DNA of 34,821 nt from IMG/VR virus record IMGVR_UViG_3300022685_000010, positions 1-34,821 of that record; one strand, written 5' to 3'. Source of the stretch: a virus. Position numbers and translations under genes: made by a program. The notes beneath the pieces are model-generated. The model was not told where the DNA came from and did not search any database. It saw only the letters and a list, made by a program, of their open reading frames with translations. How positions within the stretch are numbered: position 1 is the first letter of the stretch; every line of letters begins with the position of its first letter. Positions 21,741 to 30,900 of the stretch are shown here, one piece after another.

Positions 21741-22222
21741 TGGCTCAGAATGATGTTTTCGTTTACACCATGAACCAGGGCGGTACGCGCGGCAAGTGGT
21801 CGCGCTATCGCTGGGACTTCGTTATCAAGTATTTTGCGCACCTTGAGGACACGCTGTATATCCGCACTGGTGATCGCGTCTACGAGGTCATTGAATACGA
21901 GCTTTATGATGACGGTGTGCCGTTTATTTCTGTGCTGCAATGGCCGTGGCTGGATTGGGGTCAGTCCGCAGTCACAAAAATGCTGACGGGTTTCGACCTT
22001 GCAGGCGAAGGTACGGTTGAGGTTGAGATTGGCTATGACCAGAATAGCCTGGACGCGTTCACGCCGAAATTTGAACTTCCCGGAGACACTTACACGGGCA
22101 GTCTTGTGCCTGTGCCTGTTGCGGCGCCAACATTCTCAATGCGTTTGACGTATCGAAGTGAAACAAATTGGGAATGGAACGCCACGAATCTTTACGTCCA
22201 AGACCATAGGCCGGGCAAATGA
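21740..22222 (+). CDS. Tail nozzle protein, C-terminal part (separate cistron)
   Basis: This 160-residue protein corresponds to the usual last domain of nozzle (T7 gp12/P22-type stabilisation) proteins: VFVYTMNQGGTRGKWSRYRW, VLQWPWLDWGQSAVTKML, GEGTVEVEIGYDQN, FELPGDTYTG, and a final SMRLTYRSETNWEWNA then LYVQD. In relatives this sequence directly continues the core that here ends near residue 436 of the 17486-19237 product. It starts at its own ATG with GAGGA 7 bases upstream, overlapping the preceding stop (TAATG). An in-frame extension 36 bases upstream is not supported. Confidence 0.75.
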   Translation: MAQNDVFVYTMNQGGTRGKWSRYRWDFVIKYFAHLEDTLYIRTGDRVYEVIEYELYDDGVPFISVLQWPWLDWGQSAVTKMLTGFDLAGEGTVEVEIGYDQNSLDAFTPKFELPGDTYTGSLVPVPVAAPTFSMRLTYRSETNWEWNATNLYVQDHRPGK

Positions 22223-22713
22223 GTTGTTTTCTGACCGAAAATGTCACGCTTTTTGACTTGCTTTGGCTGTGCAGTCGTGCGCGTGAAGATGAGATTGTGC
22301 AATACGAGGCGCTTGTTGGCCCGTGGAACCCTGATGTGGCCGCAAACGAATTCTGGATGAATCGAGGCCCGAAGTTTGCCGTCATTGATGAAGAAGGGCC
22401 GGTTGTAGCGGGAGGGTGGTCGCCCATCATTGATGGCGTTTATCAGTCGTGGATGGTGGGCCGCGAGGGCGGCTGGGATAAGCGGTGGCGCTCAATCACA
22501 AAGTATTCGCGCAGAGTGATGGATGCGATGCTTGATAAAGATGGCGGTATTGCCCGGCGGCTACAGACTTCCGCGAGTGAGTCGCGGAGCCTGGCCTGCA
22601 AGTGGTACGAGAAGGGTTTGCGCATGAAATACGAGGGTCGTTTTGAAAATTTCGGGCTCAATGGTGAGGCTATGGTAAATTATGCACTGACGAAGGAGCA
22701 GAACAATGGGTAG
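22219..22713 (+). CDS. GNAT-fold virion protein (T7 gp13-like position)
   Basis: This 164-residue protein has a GNAT acetyltransferase-like order of elements: FAVIDEEGPVVAGGW strands, then IARRLQTSASESRSLACKWYEKGLRMKYEGR, matching the end of GNAT-like proteins that sit beside the ejection genes in many podoviruses (the T7 gp13 position). Clear acetyl-CoA-binding residues (R/QxxGxG/A) are not seen, so catalysis is doubtful and a structural or assembly role is likely. ATGA overlap with the previous gene; 8-base overlap with the next. Confidence 0.65.
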   Translation: MSCFLTENVTLFDLLWLCSRAREDEIVQYEALVGPWNPDVAANEFWMNRGPKFAVIDEEGPVVAGGWSPIIDGVYQSWMVGREGGWDKRWRSITKYSRRVMDAMLDKDGGIARRLQTSASESRSLACKWYEKGLRMKYEGRFENFGLNGEAMVNYALTKEQNNG

Positions 22714-23338
22714 CAGTGGTGGTAGTGCTTCGCGTGAAGCACAACAGGCCGAGGAAGAACGCCAGCGCCAAATTCAGCAGACACAGGGACGCATTGAGGA
22801 AGTTTTTTCAAGCCCCGAACGTCAGGCGCAGATTGATGAGTACGAGGCAGCTACTCGTCAGTTTCTCATGGGCGACCTTGACCGCACAAAGGCTGACAAT
22901 GACCGTCAGTTGAAATTTGCGCTTGCCCGCTCCGGCCTTGGGGGTGGCTCAACCGCCATTGACCAGGGCCAGAATCTTGCGGAGGATTATTTGCGGGCGA
23001 TTCTGGAGGCAGACCGCCGCGCCAAAGCGTCAGCCAATAACGTGCGCCAGTCAGATCAGGACGCAAAACTGAGCCTGTTCAATCAGGCGCTTGGAGGCTT
23101 GAACATGGGTACGGCTGAAAGCAATGCGTTGCAGTCTATGCGACAAAACTTGGAGCTTGGCCGCAACCAGACCAGTGAGCAGAACTTCGACAACTTTTTC
23201 AGCGACTACGCCAGCATTTACAAGGCGAGTCGGGATGCTGATGTTCGTCGCCGCGAGCAGCAGCAATTCGGAGGCATTTACTCGCCTCAAAACGCTTTAT
23301 TTAGTCCCGTATCAGGCGGGCAGTCAGGAGGTGGGTAA
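22706..23338 (+). CDS. Internal virion (ejection) protein
   Basis: This 210-residue protein is helical and Gln/Glu/Ala-rich (REAQQAEEERQRQIQQTQGR at the start), with no membrane span and a Gly-rich tail. Segments such as KFALARSGLGGGSTAID resemble small ejection proteins next to T7 gp14-gp16-type genes. AAGGAG lies 7 bases before the ATG. The position, between the GNAT-like gene and the giant ejection gene, supports a role as a core protein sent into the cell with the DNA. No diagnostic motif is seen. Confidence 0.65.
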   Translation: MGSSGGSASREAQQAEEERQRQIQQTQGRIEEVFSSPERQAQIDEYEAATRQFLMGDLDRTKADNDRQLKFALARSGLGGGSTAIDQGQNLAEDYLRAILEADRRAKASANNVRQSDQDAKLSLFNQALGGLNMGTAESNALQSMRQNLELGRNQTSEQNFDNFFSDYASIYKASRDADVRRREQQQFGGIYSPQNALFSPVSGGQSGGG

Positions 23339-23988
23339 TGGGTACTGAAGCAGCATGGGTTCCTTTGGTGATGTCTGCCGTAGCGGCAGGCGCGTCTGAA
23401 TACAACAACCGCCGCACAGCACGAAAACAGGATCGTGAGATTGCTCAGGGTATTCGTGAGCAGGCTCAAACGCGCAGGGAGGCTACGCAGAAGGTCAACG
23501 AAGTGGTTGACAAGACCGCTGAGTCGGATGCGTCCACGTTCCGCGATGAGCGAATGTCCTCAATGCAGCGAGCGATTGCCGGAGCGCGTCAGAAGGCGCT
23601 TAACAGCGTGAATCAAGAAGGCGGCATATCGGATACGGCTGCGGCTTACCAGGGGCGCGCTGGAACGGGCGCAACCGACTACGCAGGCGCCCTTGCTGGG
23701 CTATTTAGCGTCATGGATGCAGCGGGGGATCAGAGGCTTTCTGAGCGGAACCTGAGCGGCGATGCGAACATGGATCTTGCTCGCCTTTCCGGTGATGCCA
23801 GCCAAAGCGAGTTTCTGGCGCGGCTTCGTGCAAACCGCCATCGACCCAATCCGTGGATTAATATTGGCGCGGCTGCATTGAGCGGCGCCGGGCAGGGTAT
23901 CGCCACCGGAGCCTTTGGCGGCGGTGGTGGATCCACGCATACACCTAATCGCGGCCCAAGCTACACCGGCCCGTACACAGGGCCATAG
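23338..23988 (+). CDS. Internal virion (ejection) protein with N-terminal hydrophobic segment
   Basis: This 216-residue protein has a short hydrophobic helix (WVPLVMSAVAAGASEY, residues about 7-22), then long charged helices (KQDREIAQGIREQAQTRREA), and a Gly/Pro/Thr-rich tail with YTGPYTGP. This resembles T7 gp14-type proteins that enter the outer membrane on ejection. A very strong AGGAGGT lies 6 bases before the ATG and TAATG overlaps the previous stop. It shares general layout with the gene before it, but too little identity to call them paralogues. Confidence 0.65.
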   Translation: MGTEAAWVPLVMSAVAAGASEYNNRRTARKQDREIAQGIREQAQTRREATQKVNEVVDKTAESDASTFRDERMSSMQRAIAGARQKALNSVNQEGGISDTAAAYQGRAGTGATDYAGALAGLFSVMDAAGDQRLSERNLSGDANMDLARLSGDASQSEFLARLRANRHRPNPWINIGAAALSGAGQGIATGAFGGGGGSTHTPNRGPSYTGPYTGP

Positions 23989-23990
23989 CC

Positions 23991-24917
23991 ATGAGTCAGT
24001 TTCAGGGAGTCAAGCAATTAGCGTTTAACGTGGGCTCGCGGCCTGCGCGTGACCAGCTTATCCAGCAGGGTGAGCAGCGGCGCATCATTGCCGCGCAGAA
24101 CCAGATGGCTTCCCTGGACAAGCGAATGGCTGATGCTGCGATGGCGAATCGCCAGAACAAGTTTCATGAGCAGCTTGCGGGTATGCTTGATCCGTCAGAC
24201 CCGCTATCGGCTGCAATCATGGCTGAATTGACCGGCGAAATGAAAAACGCTGAAAGCACTCGTGGAATCATGCAGCAGAATGAGGCGCGGCAGGGCGCGC
24301 TTGACATGATTGGCCCTGATGGACCGTCCAGCACGGATGCTTTTAATGCGCTGATCGGCGTTGGCTCTGACAAGATGCTTGGCGTTGGCAATGTTCGTAC
24401 TGATGACCAGGCAGACGCGACCGTGGAATACAAGCAAGCGCAAGCGGCTGAACGGAAGGCAGCGGCAGAAAAAGCACTGCGCACTGATCCAACTACAGGG
24501 CGGGCGCCTAAGAAAATGTCGGACAGCACAATTCAGCAGTTTTTCGGGATGCAATACCCAGCAGGCACAAATCCTCAGGTTGTGGCCGAAAGGATTGGTG
24601 ACTTCTATGCGTTCGCTGGTGACATGGCGTTGCAAGACCCGAAATACAGCAATGACCGGATCGCGTTTGCTGAGTACATGAAGCAGTATCCGCAAGGCGG
24701 CTACAACGCTGACAAAGCTGCGGCTGTCGTGGCTGATTCAGCTACCGGCCCAGCGCCAGAGTCCGCGGCGCCGGCGGCTTCATGGCCGGTCATTGAGGGC
24801 CGGGATGGAAAGAGCCCGGAAACGGCGTACCGGATGGACGATTTCAGTGATGATAACCCGCCGCCAAGCGGTTCCGTCTTTGTGGCCCCTGATGGCCGCA
24901 TTATGGTGATGCCGTGA
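23991..24917 (+). CDS. Internal virion (ejection) protein
   Basis: This 308-residue protein has helical, Gln/Met/Ala-rich sequence in its first 170 residues (AQNQMASLDKRMADAAMANR), and a more globular region with QFFGMQYPAGTNPQVVAERI and DRIAFAEYMKQYPQGGY. A Pro/Ala-rich linker and a small C-terminal part follow, with SWPVIEGRDGKSPETAYR and PPSGSVFVAPDGRI, a short module seen in phage structural proteins. It lies in the usual T7 gp15 position and overlaps the giant gene by GTGA. No strong ribosome site; coupling to the previous gene, 2 bases away, is likely. Function inferred from context. Confidence 0.65.
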   Translation: MSQFQGVKQLAFNVGSRPARDQLIQQGEQRRIIAAQNQMASLDKRMADAAMANRQNKFHEQLAGMLDPSDPLSAAIMAELTGEMKNAESTRGIMQQNEARQGALDMIGPDGPSSTDAFNALIGVGSDKMLGVGNVRTDDQADATVEYKQAQAAERKAAAEKALRTDPTTGRAPKKMSDSTIQQFFGMQYPAGTNPQVVAERIGDFYAFAGDMALQDPKYSNDRIAFAEYMKQYPQGGYNADKAAAVVADSATGPAPESAAPAASWPVIEGRDGKSPETAYRMDDFSDDNPPPSGSVFVAPDGRIMVMP

Positions 24918-27900
24918 GTTGGAAGGATCAACTCGTTCCGTTAGATCAGCCTGAGCAAGCAGCAGAGCCGAAGCCGCAACAAAGCTGGCGCGACCAACTG
25001 GTTCCGCTTGATGCTGCGCCGGAACCGACTGCGCCCGCGCAAAGGCCACCGGAGGCTGGTGTTCTTCAAAATGTTGTTGATGCCGGCACAAAAACCAAAG
25101 GCGCGGTTGCGAACCTCATGGCGCTTGGGTTTGATGCACTTTCGCCTGATGCGCGGCCTGATGATGTTTCGTGGATTGATGAGGCGCTGGCCGGCACTGC
25201 GTCCACGATAGGTGGCTTTACTGGCATTGATGCAATAAAAGCGTTTGGCGATGACAAAGGCGCAGATATTGCCATGTCTTACGCCAACGAGGAGCTACGC
25301 AGGCGCGCACAAGGGATGCCTGGAATTGCCGAGGAAAATCTTGGCAAATGGGGAAACCTTGCGGCAGAGTCCGTTATTGCAGCACAAGATGAACGCGCTG
25401 ATCGCGCCCTGAGTGATGAGCAAAAATGGCTCGATCAGCAGCTAGGCGAATCAATAAAGGGCGGCGCAAAAACTACAGCCCAATTCCTTTGGGACAACCC
25501 CGGTCAGATTGCTCAGCTTGGCGTTGAGTCAATTCCCTATATGCTTCCGGCGGCTGGTATCGGCAGACTGGCAGGGGTGTTTGGCAAGGGCGCTGGCATT
25601 GCTGGTTCCGTGCTTAGCGAAACGCAGATGGCGGCAATGCTTTCTCGCCAGGGCGTTGAGCAGATGATTGACGGACTGCCGGATAAAGAGCTTGCAAAAA
25701 CCGAAGCCTATCAAGTGGCGCTTGAGCAAACAGGCGACCCAGCAGCCGCGCGCGCTCTCATGCGGTCAATGGCAGGCAATGCAGCGTTTGGCACGGGCTT
25801 TGTGACCAACTTGCTCACGCTTGGCGCCTCACAGGCCGCAGGCGCTAACGTAGTCCAAGACGTTCTTGCTGGTGTCGCCAAGAAAGGCAAAGGCGGCGTC
25901 ATTGCAAGGACAGGGAAGGGCGCGGCAAAAGAGGTAACGCAAGAGGCCATACAAGAGCCCGGCGACCAGCTTGCCGAAAATGTTGGCGCAGTCGTTGCTG
26001 GCGAAAAAACTCCAGATCAGGCACTTGAGGGGCTTGCAGGCGCGTCCGTGGTTGGCGGGGCAGCAGCAGCCGGCCCCGGTGCTTTGGCCGGATTGGCTCA
26101 GGGAAAAGAGCCCGAAACACCCGAGCCAGCGCCCCCGGAGCCGGAGCCTACGCAAGACGAGATTGATGCCGAGATTGAGCGCTTGCTGGAAGAACAGCGC
26201 GCCGCAGAGCAGGCAGAAGCAGAGCAATCAGCAGCAGAGCAGGCCGCAGCGGCAGTCATTCCTCAAATGGAAACGCCCGCACAGCCCGCACAGCAGGCCG
26301 CAGCAGCCGTCGATCCGGTTAACCTTGCTGATACGCTGGGTTCCATCCTTGCAGGCGAGCAGGATGCACCAGCGCAGCCAGAGCCGGCGGTTGAGCCAGA
26401 ACCAGAACCTATTGAGCCGTTTGTCCCAGCGAACGAGGCCGAGCAGGCTGTTGTTGATGGGTGGACGCAAGAGGTTATGCAAGCTAGTGAGGCTAGGTTA
26501 ATCGCTCTTGAGGGAGAAGGCGTACAGGTTCGTGATGAAACAGGCGCGCTACTCCCGCGCGAGCAGATCGCGCAGAACTTCGCAAACCATTTTCAGGACA
26601 TGGTTGGCGAGCAGGTAGCAATGAACGAGGAGGCTGCACAAGAACCGGAGCCAGAGGCCGAAGCAGCGCCGGAGCCAGGTGTTACTGTCGGCAAGGTAGT
26701 CCGTGACGGTAAGCGTGTCGAGATTGACCCGCGCCTGAAACGTGCCGAGTATCGTGAGCCGCTTGCTGCCATGCTTGACGAGTTGGTTCCTGGGGGTGGT
26801 ATTTCTGTGGCTCCAGCAGCAGGAGCCGAAAGCCGAAGGCGCTCAGACGGGAGTGTAATGCAGGATTATGAGGACACAATCAGGACACCTTCCGTAAACC
26901 CTGATTGGTTCAAGAACAACGATCAAGGCTTTACGGTTGCTCAAGCGAAAAACGCTGTTGAGGCCGCGCTTGAAGGTCGCAACATGGGTGTGCGCCAAGA
27001 AGAATTCGTCATGGGTTTGATTGAAATAATCCGTGATAACAGGACGGGCGCCGACCCGCGCACCGGCGAACCCGCCTATGACACATGGCAAGACATGCTG
27101 CGTGACTTCCGCGAACAGCGCGACCAAGCAAAAGCGCGTGAGTTTGGGAACCTTGAGGGGTGGATGCCGGAATATCTGGAAGAATCCAACGAGGTCTACA
27201 ATCAGGCATACGAGGAATATATCAATGAGCAAATTGCCGAACAATCTGAAACAGCAAATCCGCGAGCAGGCACGGAAAGACGCGAAAGCAGAACACGCGA
27301 AACGAATGAAATCACGCCAGAGCCAACAGCCGAAGAAATCAACCGAGCCGAAGAAAAACGGCGTGATGGCGAGCGGGACGGGTTAGGTCGTGATGAGGTA
27401 ACGCCTGACCAGGGCGAGGGTGAATTATTCGCCGGCAATACGCCCGGACAGCGCCCAGAGCAGGGTGATGTGTTTGATGCCAATTCATCATCTGCAACCC
27501 AGCGTGAGCCGGCCACGGACGCACAGAAGCAGGAAATGCGCCGAATCATTGCGGAGCGGTTCCCTGAGTACGCTGATCGAATTGTGTACAAGCCGCGATT
27601 TGAAGGCGCCAAGAAAGGCTTTAAGTTTGCTGAGTATGATCGAGCAAACAAGCAAGTCATTGTTTACGAAGATTATGCGGGCCTCATGAATGAGGGCGCA
27701 CTGGTATGGCTGATTAATCATGAACTATTCCACGGCGGGCTTGATACGGCGTTCAAGCAACAGCGCATACAGGTTCTTCAAGCGGCGGCGAAAAACCCGA
27801 CTATTAGCGACCTGGCCCAGAGAATTGCACAAAAGAGAAGGGAGCCTTTCAATGAACTGGAACACACCGAAGAAGCTATTGTCGAGCTTGCTACAGCGAA

Positions 27901-30900
27901 TGAGATCAATCGACTGGAAAGGCTTGGTCGCCTATATCAAGGGTTTGTGGCGCCGGCTAGTCTCACTGGTGAAACCCAAAGCCTGATTGGCCGTTGGCTG
28001 GACACCATGCGGAACATCATGGATTCGCTGATAAACCGCGCGTCCCCAATGACCGATGGTGAAATACTGAATGTCATCCGCGTGGCTCGCGGCGGTATGC
28101 AGGAATTGGCTTCCGATACGCAACCAGCGCAGGGCCGAAACAGACTGGTCAGCGATGAAGCCAAAGCCCGCGCCGATGCAAAACTGAAATCCGGCTTGAC
28201 CAAACTCAACAGCGGCGTTGATCCTGAGTTGTGGGCGGCGATGGCCGTGAAGGCTGCGTGGCACATTGAGAACGGTGCGCGTGACTTTGCTGATTTCTCA
28301 AAGCGTATGCTGGAAGAATTTGGCGATGTTGTGCAGCCGCATCTTGATGAACTGTGGTCGCGCGGAAGGAATTACCTTGCAGGCAGGCAAGCCGCAGAGG
28401 ATGGCGAGGCAGGCGGCACTACAACGAGCCTGCAAAACCGAGTCATCAATCAGCGCCGTGAGCAGCGCGGAGAGGAACCCCTAAGCACCCCGGACAGTCG
28501 CACATGGGAAGAAGCCCTTGCCTGGGCAGAGGCGCGGGTGGCGCAAAACCCGAACGTGGTACAAGAAATTCTGGAGCGCATTGGCACTGAGCCTGATCCG
28601 CAGTTGTCTGACCGTGATAGCGCCATATTGCTGTACCGGATGCAGCAGATTCAGAATCAGCTTGCAGACTTGGATGCGCGCGTTGAAAACAGCGTGTACG
28701 CACAGCGCGAGGCAGCAGCCCTACAGGCAGAGCTATACGAGCTTGAGGTGGCAAGCCGGCAGATTGGTACGGCCACGGGCCGGGCGCTGGCGTTCCGCAA
28801 GGCAATTTTGAATAAGGAATTCACGCTTGAGCGCATGGAGCAGCGAGCCCGTGCCGATCTTGGGCGCCCGCTGAATAAAGCAGAGCGGGCAACGCTCAAG
28901 GCACGGGCTGAGAAGATCAAGGACTTTGACAAAGAGATTGATGAAAGCGAGAAGCGCGGCGAGAAGCGACAAAAGACGCGCGCTCAGTCAATCATTGATC
29001 TTATGAAGGCTGATCGGGAGAAGGTCAAAAAAGCCGCACCGAAACAGAAGCGAAAGAGCAAAGGCCCGTCTGTTCGATCCCGTTTGGACAACCGTACCCA
29101 GGAGCAGATAAATCGCGGCAAGCGAAACCTGAAAGCAGCCCAGAAAGAACTGATGAAGGCGATGGGCATGGATGGTATCAACACCAGCCTGGTGCTTGGT
29201 GTTGGCTTGCCCAAATTTCCCGAAGGCAATCCCCTGAAAGACCCGAAAGCCTACAAATCAATGGCGAAGATTGCTGGCGCGCTGGTGGACATAGGTTTTT
29301 GGCGGTCAGCACAGTTTGCAACGGAACTGGCCGGCGCGGTTGGCGACAAAATATTCTCACGCCTGCGTAGTGAGGACATTGAGCATTTGCGCGAGCAGGC
29401 CATTCAGGACGCAGAGGAGGAGGCGTTTTATCTTGACCCTGAAAGCAGCGATGAAGTCTTGCGGGAAGTTGCCACAATGGCGTTTGCAGGCGACGAAATC
29501 AGCAGCCGGTTCGTGTACCGACTGGCGCGAGCGTTCATGGAAGAAGGACTCCAGGGCGAAGATGCAATTATGGGGGCCGTGCATAAAGCACTTCAAGAAA
29601 TTAGGCCGGACATAACCGAGCGCGATGTGCGCCGTGCTTTTGTTGAGTACGGAAAAGCCAAGTACCCGTCACAAGAAGAAGTGGCGCGCGACCTGCGGGA
29701 AATGCGAACCCTGGTGCGGCTGCAAGAGTCCATTGACCGGCTTGCGGAGGACAAACTGCCGAAGCGCACGGGTATGCAGCGTGATGAGGCCACAGCGGCT
29801 ATCAGGGAGCGCCAGAAGCTACTCAACAACATGCGGAAGGAGTTTGATGCCCGCAACCCTGAGCAGGCCAGCAGGGACAGCCTGAGAGGCATGAATGAGG
29901 CGCGCTTGAAGCGGCTCCAGAACCGCATTGCTGAACTTGAGCGTCAAATCGAAACGGGCGAGAAGCCTATTCGTCCAACACCGCCGGAAGATACGCCTGA
30001 AATTGTTGAGGCCAAAGAGCAGATTGAGATTTTGCAGGCTGAGATTCAGCGTATGGAGGATGAGGCGAACCCGCCGAAAACGGATGAGCAGATCCAATTT
30101 GAGCGCCTGGAGCAAACGAAAAACCAGCTTGATCTGGTGCTTCAAAACCGACAGGCAGCAGAGCGCACAAAGGAATTTGAGCCTTTGTCGGAGCGCAATG
30201 CCGATCTGAAAAGCGAGATTGACCAGCTACGCAAGCAGGTGGCGCAGATGCGCCGTGAAATGAAGAAGGGGCCGAAGGCAGACCGTGAGGCGCGGCGTGA
30301 GCAGAAAATCATCAATGATCTGGTCAAGGCCATTGATATGTACGAAGAACGCCTTGACAACGGTGACTTTTCGCCAATCTTCGACAACAGCCCGAAGCCA
30401 GTGACGGAAAAAGTCGCTGCGCTACGCAAACTGCGCGACCAGCGAGCAGCGGTCTACCAGGCCATGAAGCGCGCGCAAAAGCCGGTGCTGACCCGTGAGG
30501 AACGCATTAACCGCATCCGGCAGGCGAACCTGCAACGCCAGATCGACGAGTATCGGCGCCGGTACAAGGAAAAGGATTTTTCCGAGCCCGAAAAGCCGGC
30601 CACGGTCATTGACGATGAGAAAACGGCCAAGCTGCGGTATGAGCGCGACCGTGAGAAGCAGCGTTACCTGGATGATTTGATTAAGTGGCGCGTGAAGGAA
30701 ATGAACGCCTTTAAGCGGTTCATGATCTATATTGGCGAGTCATTCAACTTCACGCGAGCGGTGATTACATCGTTCGACTTTAGTGCTGCGCTTCGGCAGG
30801 GCGGGGTTATCGTGCTGAGTCGCCCGATTCGTTCAGCAAAAGCCTTTGCGCCGATGTTCCGAGCAGCTTTCAGCAATCAGAAAAACCATGAAATCCTGCG

